Source: Phalacrocorax aristotelis
Taxonomy: Eukaryota > Chordata > Aves > Suliformes > Phalacrocoracidae
Reading direction: 5' to 3'
Length of the DNA stretch: 64,000 nucleotides
Assembly: GCF_949628215.1 (NCBI RefSeq)
Contig: NC_134285.1
Span: forward strand, 26,841,500-26,905,499
The notes beneath the pieces are model-generated. The model worked only from the letters and a program-made list of their open reading frames with translations. It was not told the DNA's origin and made no database searches. Each line of letters opens with the position of its first letter. Positions within the stretch are counted from its first letter, which is position 1. The position numbers were made by a program, and so were the translations under genes. Shown here piece after piece: positions 36,076 to 49,459 of this stretch.

Positions 36076-36590
36076 CTGCCAAGGAAAGAAGTGGCAGACA
36101 CAGTGTGGAGTTCAGAGGCTCAGAGGGGTGAAATCAGCCCAGCTTGCCTGGGGTCGGACTGCAGAGCCTGAGGTTTGGGAAGGGAGATACCAGCCATGTC
36201 ACTGAATACCATCCCCAGCCCTTATCTGTCAGGCTTCGTAGTATCAGCAGGTTTTCTCTCTGCTTGTATAGGGAGAGATGTGCTTTCTCATTTGAAAGAA
36301 AATGAGGCACCTTGAAACTGCCCTGTTGGAGGAGCTGAGGTTGACAACCTGGCCCAGGGACGGTCCTGTAATCGGGTCTGGAGAGCTAAATGAATATATG
36401 GAAAATATGGTATTTTGCTTCTTGGATAACCGGGTTTAGTGGGAGCATAGGGTAGTAACTGGAAAACAAATGCTGGGAACATTTAAATCATAAAAGATAT
36501 TCACATATTTTTTTATGAGGGGCTCTTAATGACCCTACACCAAGTTTAGTCATTTGAGGACTTAAACATGTGTATGGTCTGGATACGTAC

Positions 36591-37196
36591 CTTTCATGAT
36601 CAGGATCTTCCAGATCTGATTCAAAACCCTTTCCTGTATTCTTTAATCCAGTTTTAGAATAGCCAGGAGACTGGGAACTATCTTCAGGAGTCATTGTTGC
36701 TGGAGGCCTTGTGCTTTTCCTGGTTGGGGTCAGTGTGTGAGCTGATGATGAAGCTTGTACGTTTTGTGCTGTGTGAGGACAAAAGGTGTAGAAGGAATTT
36801 GCATTGATCCCTGGACTGACTGTAGAGGAGTCAGAGTATTGCTGTGGCTTGGCTGAGCTGCATGTTAGACTGAGCCTGGGGCTGGCTGGGCAAGATGCTG
36901 GAATAATCTTTGCTCTGAATGGGCTGGAACATGATATTGCTGATTTTTTGTCTCTTTGCTCAAATGGTTGAGGGCTTGGTGATTCTCCTGGGGCCAATCT
37001 AGTGATGGAGGCAATGTCCAGCAGGGTTTGATCCTGAACCATGGAGATCTGGCTGGTTGGTTCTGATGAAAGTGAAGAGCTGCTTGATGTGTCGCTGGAA
37101 GAGCTTGACATAGCGAATGGGGGTATTTTCTGAGCATTATGGTCCCTCCTGTTCCTCTGCGTGCTAGTGACGTTTAGAGCTGGGTGTTGTGAAGCC
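36591..37196 (-). CDS. BEN-domain protein, upstream exon (Ser-rich linker)
   Basis: On -, acceptor gtttgtctttctttag, donor CATGAAAG|gtacgt. It enters in phase 2 (first base G completes a codon) and leaves in phase 2 (AG|G, Arg), matching the next exon. It encodes about 202 codons without a stop, low in hydrophobics and rich in Ser, Thr and Pro, with a Ser cluster (MSSSSSDTSSSSSLSS) and an acidic end (ESDLEDPDHE). An in-frame ATG at 37111-37109 with G at -3 could start a 315-aa protein. The 28 codons before it are also open, so an upstream coding exon is equally possible. No family is recognised for this part; it is probably disordered. Confidence 0.7.
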
Positions 37197-38649
37197 CTAA
37201 AGAAAGACAAACACACACTTTTTCCTCTGGACTGGGCTAAAGACTTGTAAGATGATTTTAGGCCTATTTTGGGACGATTTTAAGCCTGTTTCCCATAACT
37301 GCATTTCCCCATAGGCTGATTTGCTTCTCAGGTCTGTATAAAAGCCTCTGCTTCTCATGACCAAGAACAAAGTGTTTGAGAATAAGGCACATAAATTCAG
37401 GACTAGTTCCTCCCTGGTGCCAACTAAGCATTCATCAGCTATCATCAGTGTGATAATCACTGTCACGTCAGTTTTCTCCTTCCCAAAAGTCATACAGCTC
37501 TGTGAGAACCAAGGATTTGGTGCTGGGGAAGGACAGGAAGGGAAGAAAACTACTGTCATATCAACTGTGACAAATTCCAGTAAGAACACAAGAGGATAAA
37601 ATATGGCTTGCAGGTTGCCACAGCACCCACCCTTGATCATCCCTGCAAAGTGTGAAGATCTGCCTCCACCTTGGACCCACACACTTCAGTCTCCTGGTAG
37701 CTCTGCACAGTTACCCAGTGAATTAGGGGATGAATAAACAGATAAGATAAAACCAGAAGGGCAGCATAAAATGACATCATTGTTCCTGTGGTACCATTAC
37801 AGGACATCTCTTTTATACAGCTCGGTGTGTTAAGGACTTTTCTTTCCCCCCTAAGCTGTAGACTGTGTACAGGGCTGACCAGCTATTTTAGGTGGCTGGA
37901 AATGCCAACTGTGTGGGATGCCAGGCTATCTCTCCTTAATATTGTTTCCTGTACTTTTCTCTGGCTGCTGCCAGGCAGGAGAGATCCCAATGCTTTTCTT
38001 TTCTATGACTAAATTTTACTTATTTGGCAAGACTGATGGCAAGAGAGGAAGATGTACTCCTGTAGATTGGAATTGTCCTGATGGGTAGCAAATGCAGCTA
38101 GAAGTGCCTTGACCTTGAAGGGGAACACAAACATACCCACTGTGCAGATCATGATTCAGGATTTCTAACAGCCAAAGGACATGACAAACTTCTGTAGCAA
38201 TACCAGTGACCAACTGAGTCTTCTTGTGCATCTGGTATATTCATATTCTTCTTGTGGTGGAAGACAGCAGAAAATCCTGGTCTGGATGGGTTATACAAGA
38301 TCTAGTGCACAAAGTCCTGTCCTGTTAGTACCAGTGGCTTGAATTAGCTACATATTCCACACTTCTCTACCTCCCTGCACCTTTCTCAGTGTCAGATGCA
38401 ATTAAACACCAAATTTTTAAGGCCCTAAAGAGCCTGCCTTACACTTACTGGCTTCAGTAAGGTTAATTAAGGCCTTTGCTAGAGCACAGCGTAATTACCA
38501 GGTTTAAATCAGAGTTTTATAATAGGAAAATCAGACAGTAACGGAGCTACTGCATAAAAGCAGAGCCAAAAAGAAGCATAAAATGAGTTATATAAAAGGC
38601 GGGAAAGAAAACAAGAACACACATGTCAGAGGGAGTACTTTTCCCCAGA

Positions 38650-38931
38650 AGTGCCTTGCTTTCATAAAGTGGCTGAAAAGGGTAGGAGAAAAGAATTGCC
38701 AACTAGATATAAGGAAATGTTTTTCACCCTGAGGGTGTTCAAACACTGGGACAGAGGCCAAAGAGAGGTATTGGGATCTCCATCCTTGGAGGTATTCAGA
38801 ACTCAGCTGGACAAGGAACTAAGCAGCCTGATCCAGTCTGGTGTAATGGACATGCTGCGAGCAAGGTACTGGGCTAGAGACCTCCAGAGGCCCTGCCCAC
38901 CCTGTGTTATTCTGTGATTCAATGATTCTGC
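38650..38931 (+). mobile_element. CR1 3' fragment (+)
   Basis: It contains the ORF2 end in degraded form (YKEMFFTLRVFKHWDRGQRE at 38707-38766, compare HWNRLPREV in intact CR1). The 'ctggacaaggaa' block follows, and the tail is attctgtgattcaatgattc. It lies between the BEN-domain exons and GSG1L exon 51438-51605. Confidence 0.88.
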
Positions 38932-41900
38932 CTAACTATGAAAATAACTTATTTCCTCCACAGTTTCCCTTTCTCCTTTCACTTTTCTCCTCTCTGAGAC
39001 CCATCTCACCACCCTGCTCTTCCATTGGAGGTTCTGGGCTGTCCCCTTCAATACCGACCTTGTAGTGCCCGCTGCAGGATAGTCCCTCATAAATAAAAAC
39101 CTTTTCAAAGGAAAAACAGTATTACTTGCAGCCCTCTGGCTCAGATGGATTGCTTCCCCTTCTTTGCATAAGTCAGAGTTGGTAACTCAGGCCTTTGGAA
39201 GAGTGGGCTGTGGGAGTGAATGTAGCCTGGAGCTGGTCATCTTTGTTGTGTTGCCTTTGTAAATTGAGTTGCTGTTTCTCAGTCTCTCCTGAAAGCAAGG
39301 AATGATGGCTTGTAGTGCATTTGGTCATGCTGTGGAGGTGTTCAGAAAGTTGGAATTTGGCACAGGTGAAGCTGATGGTTCATTTCTCACCAAAGAGACT
39401 CAGAAACCTGGTAAACTTGTGAGGATCTAGAGCCAGGGCTTCTGGCTGAAGGAGGGCTTCCCCACGCCCCACGGAGCAGGCAGATGGGGAGAGAGCTGTC
39501 TGCTGGTTCATGACTGCTCTGGGACCAAGAGGAGGAGTGGAAAAGGGTGATCTTCTGGTACAAGAAACACAAATCAAATTTACTGGTTATTTAAATTAGA
39601 GCTGAATCTCAGGCATTCCTTAATCTTCACTACAAAACCCCACATTCAGTAAATAGGTTTTGCTGTAGCAAATTAAAAAACCCCGTATTCTGATAAGAGC
39701 AAAACCTATTTTAAGGCAATGAAAATTAAAATGCAAGTTGTAACTTTTTTTTTGTTAAAGGTATGTGTATTTGTCCTCAAATATCTTACAGTGTAAAACT
39801 ACCTGAACATTGAGTGAGCAACAATCCCTACCTACATTCTGGGGGAAATAGAATATGCACAGGAACTGAAAGACTATTTGGGTGCATATACAATCTGAAA
39901 TACTTCATTTCACCTCTTTAGCAGTGTTGGACAGGGTTGGGGTTTCTGTGTTGTTCGTTTGGGGTTTTTTTTTTGCATAAATCCAGGATTAGTTGTAGGA
40001 GACGGAACATTTATTGAAAGATAAAATTTAAAAGAGTGACAGAAAACACATTTCATAACTGATCTCATCGAAATTTATATAAGAAATGTTTCCAATTCAC
40101 CTGTGCACTGGAGGAAACAAAAAAGTATTATAAACTATCACTTTATTTTGCTTTCCTTCTCCACCCTTTAATTTTCACAGGCTGCAGTGCTAAACATGGG
40201 ACTGAATTGACTCCTATCATCATGCTTATCTCAGAAGCAGAGGTGCTGATTGCTTAAGAAGCAATATGAAGCTTGTTAAAGCAAAATGTCAGTCTGGATT
40301 GTAGCAGAGGTAAATGGGGAGAGAACTGAGACCTGTAACTTTGGAGTTTCCTAGGGGGAAAGGGTTGCCTGAAGACAAGAATGATATCCCCATTGTTTTC
40401 AGTATAGGAAGGCTGGATCTTAGATCTGTAACCATGGTGCTTTATCAGGGTTTTTTTTCCACATGTTTTTATGTAGTTAGTGACTATGAACTGAATAAAT
40501 TACAGGAGGGATTGCAAGACCTGGAGTTGAAATCAATGCTGACATGAAATAGGAGGGTGACTGCATCTGTCAGGTATCTCCACAAGGAGAAACCTTGACT
40601 CAACTTTGAGCGACACTTCAAATGCATCAAGCCCTTGTTGTCTGCCTTCTTCCAGCCTTGTGCTGCTCAGCATATAAAGCATGTTCCCTGTTGTCAGAGT
40701 GACCTTGTCTGCCGTCTGTGCCTTGCCCTCTCCAGCTGAGCTTGTGCAATACACTTTTTGTAGTACTGAATTTGGAGACATTTGAAAGTTGCATGCAAAT
40801 CCAGCACCACTTTCCTTCTGTGGCACTTGCAACCAAGAAAAAACAGTGGATATTATTTTTTTTTTAATGAATCATTTCCACAATGTTTTAAATCTAGTGT
40901 TCTTCTGATGATCTTATTTGAATGGAAAAAAAATGACAATATGCTTTACAGTAAAGCACTGAGGGGCTGGTTGTGTAAATCTTACTGTAGACAGCCAGGG
41001 GTGGGAGTATGGTAGAAGAGCTGCGGGATGGACCCTGGGGATATGCCTGCAGGGTGATGATATGAGAATAAAAATTTTTTTTGAAGGCCTCCTCTCCGTC
41101 AGCTGACCCTCCTAAAATGCCCACTGCCAAAATAGTGACTATATTATTTTTTTTAATGCTGAAATAATTTTGAATACTCTTGCAGTTCTATGAGAAAAGC
41201 TGGTATCCTAGACCCTGGGTTTATCTGTGCCAAATAACAACTGAGGCTTTTAGCCACAGACAGTAATAGTATGCTATTTACTGCTCAGCTCTTGGCTCTT
41301 CAGAACTACCTGTCTCCTCTTTGGCTTTGTTACCATACCTGTGCCTCCTTGTCCTTTGTGGTATTTCTTCCACTTCTCTCTTACCCCTTGTTCTACATCT
41401 CTTATTAGTACCTCTCCCATCTGCCCTGTGGGTCCCAAGCACATTGATCTAAGCAGGAGGCTCATCATATTAATGCCTAGTGGTAGGAGAAGACTGGAGG
41501 AGAGGGTGGAAGTGGCATGGACATACAGATGTCTGAAATCAGGTACAACTACTGACAGGAGCCTATTAACAGTGAGCATTTCTTGGTAATAAATAAGTGT
41601 GCAACAACAAAAAATATCCCGATGCAAATTTTCTCCTATTGTTTTTGTGTAGCGACTGTGTGCAACTGGTGCATTGAGGTCTCCCAGCCCTGCACATCTG
41701 AAATAAAAAGTTGAGACCTCCAAGGTCAGAAATGACAGCAAATAGACTACTAAGAATGTTTAGACCTTTGCAATGGAAATGCTAATTTTGGTATGAACAA
41801 AACATGGCTGTGGATGTATAGGGGCCAGCACTATATGTTTGCACAGGAAGACAGTTTGGTGAGAGCAGAGGATGTCAATTTATAGCTAGAGCTCATTTAT

Positions 41901-44900
41901 ACTGTTCTTAGCCCAGCTCAGGCAAGTTTAAACCCTGTTAAAGGAAAATTATAGTTTAGTGATGGACATTAAGTGGTTTAATATAGAACTATCAAGACTG
42001 AATTTTGCATTGCCCTGATCAAGACTTGTCCAGAATCAAGCTTCTGGTGAAATTTATAATTTAAGTCCACTTCTCAAAATGGATAGCTTAGTCTTGTCAA
42101 CAGAGGAACGTGAGACCCTGCCCTGGTCCTCGTGCTACCTGCTGTCTCACAGTGCCCCTGGGCTGCTTGCAGACCTTTAATAGTCTCTCTTCTAAAATCA
42201 CCTGGCCAGCTGGTGTGTGTCTTCTACAATTGCTTGTTCTTTTATTTATAGTTTTTACTGTTTCACTCTACAGCGGCACTCCCCCAAAATCCTTGCCTCT
42301 CAACAAGGACCAGATGCCCTGTTTTGCATTTGTGGAGGGATGGAAAAAAGCGCGATGTCTGAGGATGAGTGAATATCCCTTATTTGCTGTTGGTTCAAAT
42401 TAGAACAGCCTCAGAGCATTTCTAAGTGAGGGCAGCTGACAAGTCCTCCAGGGAATGAAATGGTAGTTGATTTGAGCAGCAGGAATAACTTTTGGTGATA
42501 TGTCCTTGTGTCTTACTGGTACAGGACCACCTCTGTGTGAAGATTTCAAAAAGAGCTCAAAATGATCTGCTGGCATTTACTCTGCCACTGGAACGCAGAT
42601 GGTGAGTTGACCAAGCAATGGTGAGGACTTAGTCTGTTCTAGGTGAAGTGCCCTCTTCTTTCATACAGGCAGGCCCCTGGATAACCAAAGTGCCAGTATA
42701 ACATTTGTGGCTTCTCTGACTTTAGCAAAGCACTTCTCATGTTGTTCTCTTGCTGTTAACAATTCTCTGCTGGCCATGAGACCATTGCATTGGTAACGCG
42801 ACACAGAGAGCAGAGTGTATGAAGCTAGAAACAACGTTAAGGAGAATCCTCTGATCAGGTACAGGCCAGTTATGGCTTGATGGGACTTGTTCCAGGAAAG
42901 ACACTTTCATCTGCAGGTTGTGAGGCTTTGTGCCATCCTGAGCGGCAGTAACTAATGTTTTTTCCTCCCTAATAAGCATGAATAATGAAGCTTGTGAAGC
43001 TTAAGTTGGATTCATAAGTGAACTGTGAACCGAGCGCAGCACTTCACTCATATCACTTTATTAATATTGATCTGACTTCATTACAGTAGGTAACTGATGT
43101 GAAGCTGAAACTGAAGTAATATTGAAGAATGGCCGCCATTTTTTAACCTAATACCAGAATTCTTGTTTGCAGTTTGCTTTTACAGTGCTGTCAGCACACC
43201 TATGGAGGTAAGCTATGTATCCTCTAAACTGAAGTACTGGGGCAGGGCTGGGTGTAGGACCAATAGAGCCTTCCTTGGAAGAACTAATATCAAGTATTGT
43301 TATTTGTTCTTTGAAACAAAGACCTTTGGACAGTCTTCATTATGAAATAAGCAAATTTGAGTAGTAGCTTGGCAGGTAGGGAATTTTCTTGGGAAATATG
43401 AGCCAGATCAATTTTGTAGTAAGAGACATTTTCAGGCCTGTGAAAAAGAAGGATGTGGATCTGCCTGTGGAAAGGTCCATAACTGACATGACATTTTCAA
43501 GAAGCAGGAGTTACCAAATGAGCTGATGACAAACCAAGCTGGAGAGCAGTGCTAGCACTATCATGCCTGTGGGGACACTACCTGCAGTGACATGGGACTG
43601 GAGAGCTGTTCCAGCAGGTCTGATGAGGGATCAGGACCCTCAATTATTAGGTATAGACACCAGATTTCCATGGGTATGTGGCTGATATGTGTAGCTCAGC
43701 AAGGCAGAGGCAGCAAAATGGTGTATGGTTTCCAAATTTTAATAGCACAGAGTCAGCAAGTCACTTTCCCCAGTCTCACTTCTACTGAACGAAGAACACT
43801 TGCTTTCTTTGCAAGGAAATAGATGTGTGAAACTGCACACATCTTTCCTGGAGAGTAAAGGAAAAGTATAGTATTGAGAGCAGGGCAGGAGCCATGCTCT
43901 GATATTGCTCCGTACATTGAGCCACTGATTCCCATAGCTTAAAGTAAGAATTTTTGCAAACGCTGAATAAAAGCATAGCAATTTTCTGAGTAAGTGCAAG
44001 AAATGGCATTAATTATACTAATGTTATTGTCTACCAAAGCTGCTTTCAATCATTTTGATATTCAATAGCATGCATCTTCATGAATTGGTGATGAATATAG
44101 ATGAAAAAAGGTAGTGATAATGAAAGTTATACAGGTGTAAATTAGAGCATATTTTTAAACTACTATGAAGTCACAGCTTCTTGAGATAACATAAAATTAT
44201 AGGATATGTGCACATCCTAAATTGAATCCTGGAGAATTTTGTACTGCTCATATGCTGGTTGATTATCTTCTAGGCTACGCTGCCTGAGAAAGTTACAAAA
44301 CTCTATTTCCATAGCTTCCTACTCCAAACCTTATTCTTAACCCCAAGGATCCAGCATGGGGATGGTACAAGCCATTGTGTATCGGACATATTTGAGCCAT
44401 GGTCACTTACTATTAGGGGAGCAGCTATGGAGGCACTGTAACCTCAGATCCCCAGCCTCAGCCCTCTCCTCCTCAGTCCTGGAAAAGAGAATATAGAAGT
44501 AGCACCTTTAACAGAAACAAAGGCTGCTCCCAAATGTACAGAAATGGAAGGGTCAAAATCAGTAAGACTGTAACATACCTGGGCTCCTCCATCTATAGCC
44601 AGCCAGGCCCATTATGGAGATTGTAAAGGTCTCAGGAAGGACTCGGTTCCATTGGCTTTGCCCCTCTTGGGGGAAAGCTCATGTAAGGAGGCCATGGGGA
44701 ATAGAAATGAGGGGCTCAGGGCTGCATCTCTCCCACTCTTTCACTCTTCAGGATTAATTTAAGCGTTGGGGACCAACAGCATTGTACGGTACGTGTGTGT
44801 TGGAAGTGGGTATGTTGCAACTGCTACACCATTTAAGTGCCAGTCTGTGTAATTTTTCAGAAGGAACAGCTCTGCAGATAAACCTTCCTGTGTTGCAGAA

Positions 44901-47900
44901 TAAAGTACAGAATAAATCCAAGGCAGAATGTTACACTCATCCCTGTGTGCTAATGAAAGGTGAACAGTCAGATTGGAAATTCCTACTGATGTGCATATGC
45001 AAGATACTGACTCTAAATGGGAGGTACGGTAGGTCTGTAGCTTAAAACCTGTTCAGATATCTAGATGACCAAGGAGGAAGTCAGAGCAAAAGGTTGGCAT
45101 GTCTTTGGAAAGCATTGATATGATTTGCACAACATCTTGTATGAGTACAATGGAGTTAGAGAAAGCTAGGTGTGAGTACAATATATTAGAGAGATGTACA
45201 AAAAAGGAAAAAAACAGTGTATGTGAATGATAATTTGAAAAGTTCTGATTCTCGTAGTGCTGGGAATAGTCCTGATTTATTACCTCTGCAATAGCTTTGG
45301 TCCTGCTGCCTGTTTCTAACTGCTCCTAGCACTTCAAAACTACATTTTCTGTCCCTGCAGAGACATTTTGTCTGCACTGGTATCAATGGAAGTTTAAACT
45401 CAGTTCCCTCTAGAATTTCATCAGTAGCATTTGCCTGATGTTGGGTTGGTTTTGCAGATCAGAGTAAGGGCTCAGTCAGCAATAAAAATGTTGTGAAATC
45501 AGCTGCAATGCCACAATGGGTGTTGATGGACAGCTGCAAGTTGGCAAATACTGTGCTACAGATGAGCGAACTGTGGAAGGCTGGATCTTCCAGATTTACT
45601 TGCTAAATTTGTATGTTGATTTATGAGCACCAAATGAGGGACCAAAAGGCTGGATATCAGACAGGAGAGAGGGCTATGCTGATCTCTAGGAACCCCCTTC
45701 CCACCAGTGCCAGGGTAAGCTAACCTCCTTACCCCTGTCTGCAGCAGCTTCAGTTCCACTGGGGCTCGAGAGCCCTGGCCTCATGCAGCCTGACCAGGCA
45801 TGAATGCATTTCCAAAAGCTGCTGCTCTTTCTCCTTTTATCAATAATAAAAGCAGGCAATGGGTAATTAAAGTTTTCTCATATCACTTCACTGACTTTTT
45901 ATTCCTTGCTCAAGGCAGTGACTACTTCTCCATGAGAGCTCACCTGGATTTGATTTCCACCCTTTCAGGCCCCCTATCCCTGACCCCAGGCTTGAATCCT
46001 CACATAGTCTCACCCCAAACCTCTACATTCCCTTGCCCCAGACCTTCCTCCCCATAGCTACAACAGTCCTTGTTCCAGCAGCTGCGACTATTGCCCCAGG
46101 GTCTCCATCCAGCTTACCAAAGAAGCAGAGAGGAAAGTTTTCATTCTTTACCTGAAAGCAAAGTCCACCAGGGTTCTGGGAGCAAGGAAAGGTGGCAGGG
46201 AGTGGCTGAAAGGGGACTTTTTAATATATGAAAAAAGGAAGGCAGAAACTGGGGACAATCTTGGGAAAGACATTCAGTGTGAATAAGCTAGGTGCACTGT
46301 CCCTTGCCTGACTGGATGTGACGATAGTGTCAGTGTAGCCAGTTGGTCTAAATGAGTGCAATTCTTGTGAATGTGTCCTAATTATTACACAGCCATATGG
46401 GCAAAGCTGCTAAAACTGCTATACTTGCTACTGATTTCTATCTTGCCTTCCTCTCACTGCCTTTTTACAACACCCAAACTAGGTGCATTAGCTGTTACAC
46501 TAAGAAAGCTGAAGATTTGATAGTCTGGGTGCACTGAAGTTAGTGCTGCAATGGAAGAATTACCTCAGTCCCCTGCCTGTGGCCTTATTTTCTCACGGCC
46601 TTACAGATACACTTTTGCAGGGTAGGGAGGAAAGTGTGGGATGTCATGGCATGACTCCACTGTGGAGCAGCTACAGGTCTGTGGCAGCAACCAGTGGAAA
46701 GGGACAGCGGTCCTGGAACCACTGTGTGCTGCAGGGCATTACAGAAGTCAAATAGCTGGGCAGTGGCAGAGGAGAAGGTCCTTCAGCTGACTGTCACATA
46801 TAGCTTATCCGACTATATAGGTGGAATAAATAATCCCTGTCCCTTTGACTTATCTGGAAGGATCCTCAGAGCAAAGGAAGCAGAAAAGTATGTGGAAGGT
46901 TCCGCCTCTCCTAGCTTGTGAACTGTAAACAATGGACCATGCTTAAAAACATATGGGGCAAGAGTACTCCTGTGACACAGTGCAGAAAGAGAAATTGAGA
47001 GGGAAGGAAGAGCGATACCTGTTATGAACTGGCATGCAATAACATAAAAAATTGAAAAAGATGAGCAAAAGTTATAGACAAATATTCAGTTAAAAGGAAA
47101 AACAAAGAAAAAGGGAGAACAAATAATAGGACAGAGACTAAAAGCTGACATGTTGCAGGTAATTCTACTGATAGTTTTATAGAACACTTAATATATGAAT
47201 AATACCTCCAAGCCTGTATCATTTACTTGTTCTGCTTAGAGTTACTGTGAAGGCTATCATATAATTTATATCTCAAGGGCTATAATACCTTTTGATTTTA
47301 TGGTGTGAACTACAGAGTCTATTTTGTCTGGACTTTTCAAAGTATCTCAGACCTGGGATGAAAATAATTGTTGAATATAACGCCACAAATCCTTGATTTT
47401 TCAGCAGCTGTTTAAATGTTTTCCCAGTGATAGAAACAGTAAGATGCTTAGCTGTTGAGAGACAAAGTCTGTGTCTTTGCGGTTGCAAGTAGTCAGAGAA
47501 TTTGGCTGTCTCTATGTAAGCTGTCTCTGTTTGCAACTTGGTGTGCTTATGTGTGGACTTAGGGCTGGATAATTATATGCACTGTTTAAGGTGGAGTCAA
47601 ACCAGGCTGTGGAACAGCATTTGGGGTGTACACATATATTCACGTGATTTTAAATGTCTTTCCTGTGTTCCTCACATAGGAAGAACTGTCTCACGGCTGA
47701 GGCAGTTCTTAGGGTGCAGAGACTGAAGATACCAAGCAGCAGTAATGCAGATTGTGTGAGGCTGGCATGCCTGGGGAGGGGATGGGGTGAGCTGATGGAG
47801 TAGGAGGGGGTCAGGACAGCAAGCCATGCATTGATGTGGCTCATCCCCTGCATCTCCTGCACTGGGGGTTGAACATGGCGCACACTTGTTGAACTGGGAT

Positions 47901-48017
47901 CTCTCAAGGGAGCATTTCAGCTCTTGTATCTAACACATTTCTAGTAAACCTTCTGCTGTTTTATGCAGTTACATTAGATTAAAATTAAGTGAAATACAAT
48001 AATATTATGTTTGACAT

Positions 48018-48466
48018 AATATTGGAGAGCTACGAAGATGATCAGGGGACATAAGCATCTCTCTTATGAGGAAAGGCTGAGAGACCTGGGTTTGTTCAGC
48101 CTGGAGAAGAGAAGACTGAGGGGGGATTTTATCAATGCTTATAAATACCTGAAGGGTGGGTGTTAAGAAGATGGGGCCAGACCTTTTCAGTGGTGCCCAA
48201 TGACAGGACAAGGGAAAATGGGCACAGGTTGGAACACAGGGAGTTCCACCTCAATATGAGAAAAAACTACTTTTACTGTGAGGGTGCCAGCGCAGTGGCA
48301 CAGGCTGCCCAGGGAGGCTGTGGAGTCCCTTATCTGGAAATACTCAAACCCCACCTGGACACGTTCCTGTGCCCCCTGCTCTGGGTGTGCCTGCTCAAGC
48401 AGGGGGGTTGGGCGAGACGATCTCCAGAGGTCCCTTCCAACCCCTGCCATTCTGTGATTCTGTGAC
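48018..48466 (+). mobile_element. CR1 3' fragment (+), relatively well preserved
   Basis: It starts near ggagagctacgaagatgatc and includes 'ggtttgttcagcctggagaa', 'acaggctgcccagggaggct' and 'ggtcccttccaacccctgcc'. It ends with attctgtgattctgtgac. The match to the consensus-like pattern is better than in the other copies here, suggesting a younger insertion. Confidence 0.92.
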
Positions 48467-49418
48467 AAAGTACTTGCAAGATTAGCAGTATTTTACTGTC
48501 GCTATTTTTCATAAAGCAAATTTCTTCTCTGGCAGCAAGGGGCCTGTAGAAGAATATTCCAACAAAAAAACTTTTATCAGGCAAAATGGAGCTAATGCTT
48601 TTCTTCCCTGTCTCCCAGAAGATAAACTGCAGCTGTTGGAATAATGATAAACCTTTAACTTTCAGTAGAAATATATTGCTCTTAGAAAACTGCCTATTGC
48701 ATGGAGTCTATTCAACACAGAGGCTAGGTGTGTGTGTACAGTGCATGCTGGATGTGTGCTGAGGCAAAGGAACATGCAAAGAGGATAGTGATACATTCAA
48801 AGTAGCTGGAAGGAAGAAAGGCTGGGGGTTTTTATTTATGAGATATGGAAACGAACATGGAGGTGTAGGAGTAGGAGGTAATGTGAAGTTTCCCTGGGTA
48901 TATGCACAGGAAGGAAAGAAAAATTAAGTTGCTTTCTATTTGTGCAAAGGAAGATCAGAGCTAGGGGAAGTTTTGTGCTTGCTGGGACTGCTGGCACCGA
49001 CAGCATGCAACAACACTTTGTGCTCATTGATGATCCTTGGACACCCTGCAGTCTCAGAGTATTCCCAGGTCACAGTAGTTGAAGCTGATCATTAATATGC
49101 CAGCTTAAAAAAAATGGATGTAATACTGCATGGCTTTAAATCTCTGGAATGATCCCATGGTAACACTGTCTCTGGGCTTCTTATTATGTATTCAGATACA
49201 ACAACTAAAATAATGTGATATAAAAAATGAACACATAATCATGAAGTTTGAGAACACCACATGCTTGAGCTATGTTTGCCAAGTGCGTGTGGAAGGGCTT
49301 GGAGGATGTGACCAACAAGTGAATTGTTCACACAAATTCAAAATGAGCAAGGAAGCTGGAAGGACAGAACGAGATATCCAGTCCAGTCATAAAAGAAGTG
49401 GTAGAGATAAAGCATTGT

Positions 49419-49459
49419 CTCTGTATACTGGTCAGGGTGGCTCTGACCAGTGTACAGAG
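49419..49459. repeat. Near-perfect hairpin, 17-bp stem, 7-base loop
   Basis: The left arm CTCTGTATACTGGTCAG (49419-49435) pairs with CTGACCAGTGTACAGAG (49443-49459) around the loop GGTGGCT. The only non-Watson-Crick position is T49426 with G49452, a wobble pair in + strand RNA. It is intergenic or intronic relative to GSG1L/BEN. Confidence 0.85.

Noticed and set aside
37197-37682. 161-aa minus frame just upstream of the BEN-domain exon
   Set aside because: It is in a different phase from the exon at 37196, overlaps that exon's acceptor, and shows no domain.
41274-41741. 155-aa minus frame
   Set aside because: No family similarity recognised, not in phase with GSG1L or BEN exons.
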